The notes below the pieces were generated by a model. It ran no database searches. It was not told the DNA's origin and saw nothing but the letters and a program-made list of their open reading frames with translations. The position numbers were made by a program, and so were the translations under genes. Shown piece after piece: positions 17,260 to 28,500 of a DNA stretch of 64,000 nucleotides. Source of the stretch: Hyphomonadaceae bacterium. Lineage in GTDB: Bacteria > Pseudomonadota > Alphaproteobacteria > Rhizobiales > Hyphomicrobiaceae. The stretch is taken from contig JAIEQJ010000046.1 of assembly GCA_019747815.1 (NCBI GenBank), positions 1 through 64,000 of the forward strand, given 5' to 3'. Each line of letters begins with the position of its first letter. Positions within the stretch are counted from its first letter, which is position 1.

Positions 17260-18099
17260 TCAATGCGGCTTGTCGCCCGCAAGCGTGATGCGGTGCATGA
17301 CGCGGCGATAGCCGTGATAGTCGTTGACGGGATTGTGCAGGGCGCAGCGGTTGTCCCAGAACGCCAGTGAGCCCACGCGCCAACCGAAGCGGCAGGTGAA
17401 CTCGGGCCGCACCTGGTGCTGGAACAGGTAGTCGAGCAGCGGCGCGCTTTCCTCCACGCTCATGTCCTTGAAGCGCAGCGTGTGGCCCGTATTGACATAG
17501 AGCGCCTTGCGGCCCGTCTCGGGATGGGTGCGCACCACCGGATGCTCGCCCACATACTCCTTCTTGGCATCGGCACGCACGCTGTCGCGCACACGATCCT
17601 CGCGCGTGCGGCTGACATCCGCCTTTGCCGAGGTATTGACGGCAACCAGTCCGTCGAGCAGGCGCTTCATGCCGTCGGACAAAGCCTCGTAGGCAAGGTA
17701 CATGTTCGCGAACATGGTGTCGCCGCCGTAGGGCGGGACCTCGCGGGCGATCAGCATGGTGCCCATCGGCGGCGCTTCCAGATAGGCCGTGTCGGTGTGC
17801 CAGATGCCGCCGAAATTGGTCTTCTCGTGCTCCAGCTTCACGACGGGAATGACCTCCGGGTGGTCCTCCAGACCCTTGATGAAGGGGTACTCGACGACAG
17901 TGCCGAAGCGTCTGGCGAAGGTGAGAAAGCGCGCCGGCGGCAAGTCCTGGTCGCGGAAGAAGATGACGCAGTGTGCAAGCCAGGCGCGGCGGATCGCGGC
18001 GAGCGTATCCTCGTCGAGTGCCTTGCCGAGGTCGACGCCCAGGATCTCGGCTCCGATCGCGCCGGCAATGGGGCGGACGTCCATTGCGGCTTGCGCCAT
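17260..18099 (-). CDS. TauD/TfdA-family Fe(II)/2-oxoglutarate dioxygenase
   Basis: 279-residue oxygenase. The iron ligands are HTD in GGIWHTDTAYLEAPP and a distal His in FWDNRCALHNPVNDY, with the 2-oxoglutarate Arg in YRRVMHRITLAGD. N-terminal GAIGAEILGVDL and FFRDQDLPPARFL are standard. Relatives degrade taurine, phenoxy herbicides or other small acids. The substrate is not evident, since no transporter or sulfite-handling genes adjoin. It sits 45 bp downstream of bpt on the same strand. Confidence 0.9.
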   Translation of the reverse strand: MAQAAMDVRPIAGAIGAEILGVDLGKALDEDTLAAIRRAWLAHCVIFFRDQDLPPARFLTFARRFGTVVEYPFIKGLEDHPEVIPVVKLEHEKTNFGGIWHTDTAYLEAPPMGTMLIAREVPPYGGDTMFANMYLAYEALSDGMKRLLDGLVAVNTSAKADVSRTREDRVRDSVRADAKKEYVGEHPVVRTHPETGRKALYVNTGHTLRFKDMSVEESAPLLDYLFQHQVRPEFTCRFGWRVGSLAFWDNRCALHNPVNDYHGYRRVMHRITLAGDKPH

Positions 18100-18144
18100 G
18101 TCGACCCTCCTTCCTGGATCGAGCGCCCGGGAGAGTGCGCCCCT

Positions 18145-18888
18145 CTATACGCGTGTCCAGCCCGTGCCGGTGAGCTGCTCCTGCGGCAGGAAGCGCCGTT
18201 TGTAGCTCATCTTCGGCGAGCCCTTGATCCAGTAGCCCAGATAAAGATAGGGCACGCCCAGCCGCTTGGCGTAGGCGATGTGCTCCAGGATCATGTAGGT
18301 GCCCAGCCCGCGCTTGTACTCGTCCGGCTCGTAGAAGCTGTAGACCATGGAGATGCCGTCGGAGAGGCGGTCGCACAGAGCCACCCCCAGCAGCGGGCGC
18401 TTCTCGGCCGGGTTGTCGGCCATCGGCTCCGGCGCCAGCCGGTATTCGGTCATGAAGGTGTCGATGATGCTGTCTTCCACCATCATCGCGTAGTCGAGCA
18501 CCGTCATGTCGGCCATGCCGCCGTCGGCGTGGCGCGCATCGATGTAGGCGCGGAAGAGGGAGTACTGCTCGGATGTGGGCGTCGCCTGCAGGCGACGGGC
18601 CGCGAGATCGCTGTTGGCATCGAGCACGCGCCGCATCGATCGCGTCAGCTCGAACTCGTTGACCAGCACGCGCACCGATATGCAGGCCTGGCAGCCCTCG
18701 CAGTAGGGCATGTAGGCGATGTTCTGGCTGCGACGGAACCCGCCCTTGAGCAGATTGTCGATCAGAGCCGGCGCCTTGTCGTGCGTGAGATGCGTGAACA
18801 GCTTGCGCTCGAGACGGCCGGACAGATAGGGGCAGGGCTGCGGCGCCGTGACGTAGAACTCGGGGAAGTGCTTCCGCTGCTCGGTCAT
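18145..18888 (-). CDS. bpt: Aspartate/glutamate leucyltransferase (bacterial N-end rule)
   Basis: Transfers Leu from Leu-tRNA to N-terminal Asp/Glu, marking proteins for ClpS/ClpAP degradation. The 247-residue protein has CPYLSGRLERKLF, RRSQNIAYMPYCEGCQACIS with the Cys cluster, and the C-terminal GYWIKGSPKMSYKRRFLPQE, all diagnostic of the Ate1/Bpt family. The Cys pattern and length fit the Bpt type. Divergent from the gene at 19177. Confidence 0.94.
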   Translation of the reverse strand: MTEQRKHFPEFYVTAPQPCPYLSGRLERKLFTHLTHDKAPALIDNLLKGGFRRSQNIAYMPYCEGCQACISVRVLVNEFELTRSMRRVLDANSDLAARRLQATPTSEQYSLFRAYIDARHADGGMADMTVLDYAMMVEDSIIDTFMTEYRLAPEPMADNPAEKRPLLGVALCDRLSDGISMVYSFYEPDEYKRGLGTYMILEHIAYAKRLGVPYLYLGYWIKGSPKMSYKRRFLPQEQLTGTGWTRV

Positions 18889-19176
18889 CGACGAACCTTA
18901 CGCATCACGACACAGTGCATCACGCCACGGTGCTGGTGCGCCGGATGATAAGTGAGGGTGGAACTCACAATCAAGTGCGGCGCGCGGGCGCGTATCGCTT
19001 CGCTTATGCAACACGGGCGCGCGCAGTGTGCAATCGCGAGGAACCAAGGGAAAAGCAGCTGCTCCGGGCCGGAGATTGCGCCTAGCGCAACGTCCCCTTT
19101 CCCCTATAGGCTTCCCACACGCTTCCTTTTTCGCATGCGCATGGCCACCCCAGCAACTTCGAGGGGACAAACGCAG

Positions 19177-19791
19177 ATGGTCCACCTTGCCGAGGATGAA
19201 GCCGACCTTACGCGTCTTTCCGACGACGAGCTGTTCGCCCGCCACCGTGCGGCGTCACGTTGCTTCGAGCTGCCCAGGGACGAACAGCCGGCGGCCGTCG
19301 CTCTCTATAGCGCCACCTCAGCCGAGATCGCACGGCGACTGCGCGGGATGTCGGATGCGGAACTGGAGGCGGCGGAGCGGCAGCGCTACCAGGATTGGAA
19401 TACCGGTGGCGGGCTCGAGACCGAGAAGATTACGCGCGCTCGCCGGCGCCGGCAGGAGATCGCGCAGAGCATTGCCGCATCGACCCGCGCAAGGTATCGC
19501 GCGATGAGCACAGCGCAGCTTGAGGCCGAGTACGACGCTCTCAAGATTCGGGCAGCAACTCTCAAGCCAGGGACGGCGCAACACGATCTCTTTGGCCGTA
19601 TGGAGATTTGTGCCGAGGAACTTGCCAGCAAGCGCGACGAGATCAAAGCGCAGCCACCCGACTTCCTGCCCAAGGTGGTCTGGTATTGGCGGACGTTCTT
19701 CAAGGCCCCTTGGCTTGCCGTCCTGTGCCTATTCGTCAGCCTGGGGATCGCCCTGACCGCCCTGATGTGGGCCATCGCCAAACTGCCATAG
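19177..19791 (+). CDS. Hypothetical tail-anchored membrane protein
   Basis: 204 residues from ATG 19177, chosen because GAGGGG lies upstream; ATGs at 19135 and 19141 lack a ribosome site. Most of the protein is charged and helical (ELEAAERQRYQDW, EIAQSIAASTRARYRAM), and a single hydrophobic segment closes it (AVLCLFVSLGIALTALMWAI). The layout suggests a cytoplasmic coiled domain anchored by the C-terminus. No family recognised. The 288-bp gap to bpt (18889–19176) contains nothing protein-like. Confidence 0.65.
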   Translation: MVHLAEDEADLTRLSDDELFARHRAASRCFELPRDEQPAAVALYSATSAEIARRLRGMSDAELEAAERQRYQDWNTGGGLETEKITRARRRRQEIAQSIAASTRARYRAMSTAQLEAEYDALKIRAATLKPGTAQHDLFGRMEICAEELASKRDEIKAQPPDFLPKVVWYWRTFFKAPWLAVLCLFVSLGIALTALMWAIAKLP

Positions 19792-19905
19792 ATTGCCCGA
19801 GGACAATGCCCGGCTCCGGCACGCAGGCACGGTTGCCTGTGCAGCGCGCCGGTTCCAGGCACGTTGCGGCTATGCGGTTGTCGGAACAGCACGCACGTCG
19901 TGCGA

Positions 19906-21066
<1,161 letters not shown>

Positions 21067-22197
21067 TTATTCGCAAATGGCCTGGTGCTTGCGCTCGGCC
21101 ATGTCCACGTGGAAGTGGTTCTTGTGCGCGCTGTTGGCTTCCGGGCCCAGCACGGTGCCGAAGATCTGGCAGGCGGCACGATGCGCCCCGCGCAGGAACA
21201 AAGCCTTGCCGCCGAGGGGGGCGGCCTGGGCGGGCGGCTCGGGCGGAGCGGCATCCTTTTGCTGGGGCCCGCCGAGGCGGTCTGGCGGGGTCAGGCTGAG
21301 TGCGCCAGGGCCGGAGGGGCCTGGACCGATGCCGCGTGGAGCAGGGATCGTGGGCAGGCTGGGGCGCGGCAGTTGCGCCGCCAGGTTCGGCAGATCGATG
21401 CCGATGCTGGGGCGGGGGAGCTGCGGGGCGGCAACCGGCGCGGGCGCCGGCGCCTCGGGCTGAGGGGCGGCGGTCTTCTGCTTGGCTGCTGCTGCTGCGG
21501 CAGCGATTGCGGCGGCGGCTTCCGCTTCCCGCTGCTTCTGGGCCGCGGCAGCCTGGGCTGCAATCTCGCGGGCGATGGGGCCCCAGTCGGCGACCACCAT
21601 GGTCGTCTGCCCCTTGGCCGTGACGAAGGCGCCGATGTCGAGCGCATTGACCCGGCCGTGCTCGCTCAGGCGGCCGTTCTTGCGGCTGTAGGCGTTGCGG
21701 CAGGAGTAGGAACTCATGGTCGCCACCCGGACGACGGGGGCGCCGAGGTGCTTGCGCGCCAGCGGCTGCACGTCACGCTCCAGCCAGCGGTGCAGCGCAG
21801 CGATCATGTCGCAGGTGAGGACCGGCGGCGGCGAGAAGGCGATTTGCGGGTTGCTGCCGATGCTGACGAGCTGCATGGGGGCGGGGGTTCCGCACTCATT
21901 GCCCTCGCGAATCGGTGCGTCGGGCAGGGCCACCAGATCGAGCCCCTTGAGCAGGGCCGTGCAGCGCGCCTGGGCCAGCTCGATGTCCTGCTTGGACCAC
22001 TCGAGGAGGGCCTGCGCAGGGGCTTCTGCGGCCTTGCCCTGCTGCGGCAAGGTCCTTGGCCAGACGTGCTCGTACTTGGCGGCCGGCGGCGGCAATTTGC
22101 CGGCTTCGGCAGGCGGCGTCGCCTGCTGCGCCAAGGCCGAGGGCATGGTAGCAAGCACGCAAAGAACCGCGGCTGTCGCCCAGCGTGTCACGTACAT
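21067..22197 (-). CDS. Extensin-like family protein with internal Ala/Pro-rich insert
   Basis: 376 residues with a signal peptide (cleaved near SALAQQ) and AGGGG-type ribosome site before ATG 22197. The bacterial extensin-like domain is present in two parts: residues ~68–205 (REGNECGTPAPMQL, LTCDMIAALHRWLE, SSYSCRNAY, SEHGRVNALDIGAF) and ~333–376 (HRAACQIFGTVLGPEANSAH, NHFHVDMAERK). Between them lies an insert of ~120 residues, first Ala/Gln-rich helical and then Pro-rich. The His/Asp pattern resembles D,D-carboxypeptidase-like metal sites, suggesting a role at the cell wall, but the function of this family is not established. Divergent from the HIBCH gene. Confidence 0.87.
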   Translation of the reverse strand: MYVTRWATAAVLCVLATMPSALAQQATPPAEAGKLPPPAAKYEHVWPRTLPQQGKAAEAPAQALLEWSKQDIELAQARCTALLKGLDLVALPDAPIREGNECGTPAPMQLVSIGSNPQIAFSPPPVLTCDMIAALHRWLERDVQPLARKHLGAPVVRVATMSSYSCRNAYSRKNGRLSEHGRVNALDIGAFVTAKGQTTMVVADWGPIAREIAAQAAAAQKQREAEAAAAIAAAAAAAKQKTAAPQPEAPAPAPVAAPQLPRPSIGIDLPNLAAQLPRPSLPTIPAPRGIGPGPSGPGALSLTPPDRLGGPQQKDAAPPEPPAQAAPLGGKALFLRGAHRAACQIFGTVLGPEANSAHKNHFHVDMAERKHQAICE

Positions 22198-22410
22198 CTT
22201 GGAAATGCCCCTACTCTCAGTCCAGCAATCCCTGCGCGACGCCCACACGAATCGGGATCTAAGCTGGCTGACTCGACTGTCATATATAGCGCAAAAATGC
22301 GGCGCCTGCGAGTGTTCAACAGGGGTTTGGGCCGGGTGCAGGAACAACTTGTGGACGAGGGCGGTTTGACGGCGCACGCAGCAGACGCGGCCAGCACGCC
22401 GCAGGACACG

Positions 22411-23475
22411 ATGCTCACAACCGGCATCGAGGGTGCAGCCGGCATTGTCACGCTCGATCGGCCGCGCGCGCTCAACGCGTTGACCACCGCCATGCGGGCC
22501 CAGATTGCGGCCGCCTTCGCGGCCTGGGCGCGCGACCCGCAGGTGTATGCGGCGGTCATCTGTTCGGCGACGGATCGCGCCTTCTGCGCCGGCGGCGACG
22601 TGCGCGAGATGGTCGAGTGGGGCAAGGCGCGGCCCGCCGATGCGCGCCGGTCGCTGGCCGCCGAGTACACGCTCAACTGGCTGCTCGATTGCTTCATCAA
22701 GCCCACCGTGTCGCTGATCGATGGGGTGGTGATGGGCTCGGGCGTGGGGATCACGCTCTACGGAACCCACAGGGTGGCCGGCGAACGCTATCGCTTCGCC
22801 ATGCCGGAGACGGGCATCGGTCTGTTTCCGGATGACGGGGTGAGCTGGGCGTTCGCCCAGATGCCCGATGCGATCGGCATGTACCTGGCGCTGACGGGCC
22901 GCGCGATCGGGCGTGCCGATGCCTACCGCCTGGGCTTGGTCACGCATTGCATCCCTCAGGTGCGCTTCGCCGAGGTGCGCGCGGCGATCAGCGATGCCGA
23001 TCCGGTCGACCCGGTGCTCGACAGCCGGCACGAGGACCCTGGCATCGGCGACATCCAAGCGCTGCGGCCGGCGATCGCCCGATGCTTCGACAAGGGGAGC
23101 GTTGAGGCGATCCTCTCCGCCCTCGGCGCGGAGCGCGGTGAGACGCAGGCGTGGGCCAACGGCGTGCTGCAGGACCTTGAGACATGCTCGCCCACCTCGC
23201 TCAAGGTCACCCATCGCCATGTGCGGTCGCTGCGCGGCCTGGATTTGAGCGCCACGCTGAAGCAGGACTTCCGGCTTGCCTGCCGGTTCATGCAGGGCCA
23301 CGACTTCTATGAAGGGGTCAGGGCCGGCCTCATCGACCGGGACCGGGCGCCGCGCTGGCAGCCGCAGAGCCTGGGCGGCGTCAGCGATGCGGCTGTCGAT
23401 GCCTATTTCGCGCCGCTCGGGGCCGACGACCTCGCGCTTGCCAGCCGCACGGAGATGCAGGCGGTCCGGTCTTGA
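22411..23475 (+). CDS. 3-hydroxyisobutyryl-CoA hydrolase
   Basis: Crotonase-fold hydrolase of valine catabolism, releasing 3-hydroxyisobutyrate from its CoA ester. Signatures: IVTLDRPRALNALTTAM, FCAGGDVREM (oxyanion hole), VMGSGVGITLYG, and RFAMPETGIGLFPDDG with the catalytic Glu and Asp diagnostic of HIBCH. The C-terminal half (CSPTSLKVTHRHVRSL) is also specific to this family. ATG 22411 has AGGA seven bases upstream and gives 354 residues; an in-frame ATG at 22297 would add 38 unconserved residues. No other valine pathway genes adjoin. Confidence 0.9.
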   Translation: MLTTGIEGAAGIVTLDRPRALNALTTAMRAQIAAAFAAWARDPQVYAAVICSATDRAFCAGGDVREMVEWGKARPADARRSLAAEYTLNWLLDCFIKPTVSLIDGVVMGSGVGITLYGTHRVAGERYRFAMPETGIGLFPDDGVSWAFAQMPDAIGMYLALTGRAIGRADAYRLGLVTHCIPQVRFAEVRAAISDADPVDPVLDSRHEDPGIGDIQALRPAIARCFDKGSVEAILSALGAERGETQAWANGVLQDLETCSPTSLKVTHRHVRSLRGLDLSATLKQDFRLACRFMQGHDFYEGVRAGLIDRDRAPRWQPQSLGGVSDAAVDAYFAPLGADDLALASRTEMQAVRS

Positions 23476-23605
23476 GCCGTCTCAATGCGGGATGCCGCGA
23501 ACGAATGTATTAACCCACTAATTTAAGCGAGATTTAGAGGCTTTCGCTTAGCTTCCTGCCTAATCCGGAATACCGGAAAGCGTCAAACAGAGTGAGGCAG
23601 GGACA

Positions 23606-24115
23606 ATGAGTCTTGCGTTGGACGTTGCGCGCGCGCGCGCGCCTGCAAGCGAGGACTCGCTGAAGAGCGAATACTTGCGCGCACTGAGGCTTGTCGAGCG
23701 CCTGCACCGCTTGCTCCTCGATGTCATCAAGGATGAGTTCGACCGTCTTGGCGGCGCCGACCTCAATAGCGTTCAAGCGCTGCTGCTCTACAACATCGGC
23801 GAAAGCGAGCTGACCGCGGGTGAGCTGAAGACACGCGGCTACTATCTGGGCTCCAACGTTTCCTACAACCTGAAGAAGCTCGTGGACATGGGCTACATCC
23901 ACTACAAGCGGTCGGACAAGGACCGCCGGTCGGTGCGTGTCAGCCTGACGGAGAAGGGGCGGGAAGCCCGGGGTGTCATCCAGAAGCTCTATCAGCGCCA
24001 GCTCGGCTCCGTGGAGCAGGTGGGCCAGATCGGCATCGATGACTTCAAGGGGTTGAACAAGGCCCTGGTGCGGCTGGAACGCTTCTGGACCGACCAGATC
24101 CGCTACCGCCTCTAG
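23606..24115 (+). CDS. ldtR: MarR-family transcriptional regulator, LdtR type
   Basis: 169 residues strongly resembling LdtR of Hyphomicrobiales: YLRALRLVERLHRLLLDVIK, ADLNSVQALLLYNIGESELT, and the recognition helix GYYLGSNVSYNLKKLVDMGY with wing KRSDKDRRSVRVSLTEKG. LdtR is known to regulate an L,D-transpeptidase and osmotic tolerance in relatives. No L,D-transpeptidase gene is in the window. It precedes an RND efflux pair by 178 bp, so those genes are possible targets, but this is only positional. A GAGGCAGGGACA ribosome site supports the start; TTAACC-N17-TTTAGA at 23510–23538 is a possible promoter. Confidence 0.9.
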   Translation: MSLALDVARARAPASEDSLKSEYLRALRLVERLHRLLLDVIKDEFDRLGGADLNSVQALLLYNIGESELTAGELKTRGYYLGSNVSYNLKKLVDMGYIHYKRSDKDRRSVRVSLTEKGREARGVIQKLYQRQLGSVEQVGQIGIDDFKGLNKALVRLERFWTDQIRYRL

Positions 24116-24292
24116 GCCGGTCGCCGACGGAAATGAGCCTTCCGCCCGTTCAGCGTGGCAAAGCGTCTTTGCGTCGCTGCTTTTTCGGGACCGCCCTCTC
24201 GCGCGCGGCTTTTACAAGCCCTAGACTGCGCCTTTGGGCCGTTGGGGCGCACAAACGGGTTTGGAGTGGCCCGCAGGCCGCGGTCGGGAGGT

Positions 24293-25501
24293 ATGACGAT
24301 CAGGCGGGTAGCGCTGTATTTGGGCTGCGCAGCCGTTCTTGGCGGCGCAACATATTTCTTTTGGCTGGCCCCCAGCACCAGCCCTGCTTCGTTGGAGTCT
24401 GCTTCGGCCGTCAGCAAGAAGGCTGAAGGCAAACGGCGTGCGGCCGCCGCAGCGGCACCTGTGACCGCGGCGACCGTCGAGGAAGCCAACATGCCCGTCA
24501 TTCTGTCGGCGCCGGGCACGGTCGAGCCGCTCGCCAACGTTGCCGTCAGGCCGCGTGTGGAAGGGCAGATCGTGGAGGTGGCCTTCAGCGAAGGCGACCT
24601 GGTGCAGGAGGGCAGCGTGCTGTTCCGCCTGGACGACCGCATGGTGAAGGCGCAGATCGCGCAGGCCGAAGCCAACATCGCCAAGGACGAAGCAGGTCTG
24701 CGCGATGCCGAGGCCACGCTGACCCGCCGCCAGGCGCTGATCGGCAAGCAGATTGTCACGGAGGCCGCCCTCGACCAGGCCCGCTTCGCCGTCGAGGGGC
24801 TCAAGGCCAGCATCGCCGCGGGCCGGGCGCTGCTGGAATCGCAAAAGACGCAGCTCGACTATCTGACCATCCGCGCGCCGATCACGGGCCGCACCGGCAG
24901 CCTCGCCGCCAAGCTAGGTGCCATGGTTCGGACTTTGGAGCCCACGGCCCTCGTTACCATCAACCAGACCAGGCCGATCCTGGTCAGCTTCACCGTTCCG
25001 CAGGGCGAGCTTGGCGCCGTCAGGCGTGCGCTCGCCGCCAAGGCGACGGCGGAGATCGTGGTGCCGGGCGCCCGGCGCAGCCCGGTGCGCGGCACGATCA
25101 GCTTCATCGACAACCAGGTCGACAAGCAGACCGGCAGCATCCTCGTCAAGCTGATGGCCGACAACACCGACGAAGTGCTCTGGCCCGGTCTCGCCGTGGA
25201 GGTTGCGCTCACCGTCGAGGTCAAGCCGCGCATGCTCTCCGCGCCGGCGAGCGCGGTGCTGCCGGCGCAGCAGGGCATGATTACCTGGGTGATCGGGCCC
25301 GACAGCAAGGTTGCGCCCCGCGTGGTGACGGTTGAGCGCATCGTCGGCCAGACGGTCTATCTGAGCAGCGGTGTGACGGCTGGCGAACGCGTGGTGACGG
25401 ACGGCCAGTTGCGTCTCGCGCCCGGTGCCCCGGTCACCATCGAGGAGCCCCGCCGCCCGGTGCCGCTCGGCGAAGAGCGGCGCGCCGACGGCCGGGGTTA
25501 G
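24293..25501 (+). CDS. RND efflux periplasmic adaptor subunit
   Basis: Membrane fusion protein that links an inner-membrane RND pump to an outer-membrane channel. The N-terminal hydrophobic segment (VALYLGCAAVLGGATYFF) is an anchor. The lipoyl halves are ANVAVRPRVEGQIVEVAFSE and LDYLTIRAPITGRTGSLAAK, flanking a coiled hairpin (residues ~105–185). The beta-barrel carries RRSPVRGTISFIDNQVDKQT. ATG 24293 has a GGGAGG ribosome site. It ends 18 bp before the pump gene, forming a two-gene operon; no outer-membrane factor gene is present, so a shared TolC-type channel is expected. Confidence 0.93.
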   Translation: MTIRRVALYLGCAAVLGGATYFFWLAPSTSPASLESASAVSKKAEGKRRAAAAAAPVTAATVEEANMPVILSAPGTVEPLANVAVRPRVEGQIVEVAFSEGDLVQEGSVLFRLDDRMVKAQIAQAEANIAKDEAGLRDAEATLTRRQALIGKQIVTEAALDQARFAVEGLKASIAAGRALLESQKTQLDYLTIRAPITGRTGSLAAKLGAMVRTLEPTALVTINQTRPILVSFTVPQGELGAVRRALAAKATAEIVVPGARRSPVRGTISFIDNQVDKQTGSILVKLMADNTDEVLWPGLAVEVALTVEVKPRMLSAPASAVLPAQQGMITWVIGPDSKVAPRVVTVERIVGQTVYLSSGVTAGERVVTDGQLRLAPGAPVTIEEPRRPVPLGEERRADGRG

Positions 25502-25519
25502 GCGAAAGGGAAAAGCGGC

Positions 25520-28500
25520 ATGCGCCTTTCCGAGGTTTGCATCAGGCGCCCGGTCATGACGACCTTGGTCATGGCATCGCTGCTGCTGGCCGGCTTCTTC
25601 GGCTATCGGCAACTCCCCATCGCCGCCATTCCCCGCATCGAGGTGCCGACCATCACGGTCACCGTGCAGTATCCGGGCGCCAGCGCGGACACCATGGCCA
25701 TTTCGGTTGCCGCGCCGCTGGAGCGGCAATTCGCGACCATCGCGGGCATCACGTCGATCACGTCGCTGAACACGGAAGGCAACACCCAGGTCACGCTGGA
25801 GTTCGATCTCAATCGCAGCATCGATGCCGCCTCCCTCGACGTCCAATCGGCGATCTCGGTGGCGGCGGCGCGCCTGCCCGAGGACCTGCCCACGCCGCCC
25901 GCCTATCGCCGCGTCAATCCGGCGGACGCCCCCATCATCTTCCTCTCGCTGACCTCCGACACGTCGCCGTCGCAGGACATGAACGAGTTTGCCGACAAGG
26001 TGATGAGCCCTCGGCTTTCGACGATCAGCGGGGTGGCTCAGGTCAACATCCAGGGCGCGCAAAAACGGGCCGTGCGCATCAAATACGATCTCGATGCCCT
26101 GGCCACGCGCGGCATCTCCGTCGAGGAGATCAGGCAGGCCGTGGCGGCGCAATCGACGGTGGCGCCGGTCGGCAGCATCCGCACCGGGCACCAGCTCTAT
26201 ATCCTGGAGGTCAGAAGCGCCGAGCCGACGGCCGCGTTCTTCAAGCCGCTGATCGTGGCGTGGCGCAACGGGGCCCCGGTGCGCCTGCAGGATATCGCCA
26301 ACGTCGAGGATTCGGTCGAGAACGACGAGGCGCGCGCCGAGCTCAACGGCACGCGCTCGATCATCGTGTCGGTGCAGCGCCAGCCTGATGCCAACACGGT
26401 GGCCGTCACCGATGCGATCCACAATGCCATCCCCGAGTTTCAGAGGCTGCTGCCGCCCACCGTCAAGCTCAGCGTGTTGAGCGACCGATCGGAGTCGATC
26501 CGCGCTTCCGTGCACGACGTGCAGCTCACCCTGATGTTGACGGCGGTGCTGGTCGTGCTCGTCATTCTTGCCTTCCTGCGGACGTGGCGGGCCACCTTCA
26601 TTCCCGCCCTCGCCCTGCCGCTGTCGATCATCGGCACGTTCGCCGGCATGGCGATGTTCGGCTTCGCGCTCGACAACGTCAGCCTGCTGGCCCTGACGCT
26701 GGCGCTCGGCTTTGTCGTCGACGACGCCATCGTCGTGCTCGAGAACATCGTGCGCTATGTCGAGCAGGGCATGAAGCCGTTCGATGCCGCCATTCGCGGA
26801 GCAACCGAGATCGGCTTCACGGTGGTCTCGATCACCGTCTCCCTGGTGGCGGTGTTCATCCCGATCCTGTTCATGGGCGGCATCGTCGGGCGGTTCTTCT
26901 TTGAATTTGCCATGACCATCAGCATCGCCATCCTGCTTTCAGGGCTCATTTCGCTCACCCTGACGCCGATGCTGGCATCGCGCATGCTCAAGGTGCACCA
27001 CGCGGGCGAGGCGCGGCCGGGGCTCCTATCGCGCGCCTTCGAGAAGGGCTACGAGCTGATGGCCACCGGCTATCGCGTGACGCTCGACGCGTCGCTGCGC
27101 GTGCCGTGGTTCATGCTGCTCGTGACGCTGGGGACGATCGTCGCCACGGTGTGGGCGTTCGCCGTCGTCAAGAAGGGCTTTCTGCCCACCGAGGACACCA
27201 GCATCATCATCGTGCGCACGGAGGCGGCGCCGGATATCGCCTTTCAGGCCATGCTGGAGCGCCAGCGCGTCGTCGCCGACCGCATCCGCACCGATCCCGA
27301 CGTGCTCTACGTCAACTCCAATGTGCAGCAGACCTCGTTCAATCCCACGCTCAATCGCGGCTCGATCTTCGTGCAGCTGAAGCCGCGCAGCGAGCGCGTG
27401 AGCAGGGGAACCATCAGCGACGTGCAGAACCGGCTCAGGCGCAGCCTGGCCGGCATCCCCGGCATCCGCGCCTTCCCGGTGCCCCTGCAGAACCTGCGCA
27501 TCGGCAGCCGCGGCGGCGCGGCGCTCTACCAGTACACCTTGACGAGCGTCGACCAGGCCGATCTCTACGACAACGCCCAGCGCCTGATCGAGCGCGTCAA
27601 GGCGGCGCCGGGCTTCACCGACGTGACGAGCGATCTCACGCTCGGCGCGCGCCAGCTCAGGATCGATGTCGATCGTGACGCCCTGGCGCGCTTCGGTCTC
27701 ACCATGGATGTGCTGCGCTCCACCCTCTACTCGGCCTTCGGCATGCGCAAGATCGCCACCGTCTATACACCCGCCAACGACTATGCGGTGATCCTCGAGA
27801 CGGACAAGATGCGCACCCTCGATCCGAGCGTGCTCTCCAAGATCAACATCCGCAGCAACACCGGCCAGCAGGTCCGGCTCGATGCGGTGGCAACCGTCAC
27901 GCTCAAGCCGGGACCGGTCTCCGTGGCGCGGCAGAGCCAGCTCCCCGCCGTGACCATCACGTTCAACCTGGCGCCGGGGTACACGCTGGGAGAAGCGGTC
28001 ATCGCCATGCGCGAGCTGGAGCGCGAGGTGAAGATGCCGCCCACCATAACAGGGCAGTTCGCCGGCACGGCGCAGGTGTTCGAGAGCTCGTTCCGCGACC
28101 AGCCGCTGCTGATCCTGGCGGCCATCCTGACCATCTACATCGTGCTCGGCATTCTCTACGAGAGCTTCATTCATCCCATCACCATTCTGTCTGGGCTGCC
28201 CTCGGCGAGCGTCGGCGCGCTCCTCATCCTGTATCTGTTCGATGTCGAGCTCACCATCATCGCCGTGATCGGCATCATCCTGCTGGTCGGCATCGTGAAG
28301 AAGAACGCGATCATGATGGTGGATTTCGCCATCGAGGCGCGGTCGCGGGGGGCCTCGCCGCACGATGCCATCCGCGAGGCCTGTCTGCTTCGGTTCCGGC
28401 CCATCATGATGACGACCATGGCGGCGCTGTTCGGCACGCTGCCGATCGCGATCGGCTGGGGTGCGGGAGCCGAGCTGCGCCAGCCGCTCGGCCTCGCCGT

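Noticed and set aside
22201-23301. N-terminal extension of the extensin-like protein
   Set aside because: The signal peptide and ribosome site fix the start at 22197; the upstream frame is antisense to HIBCH.
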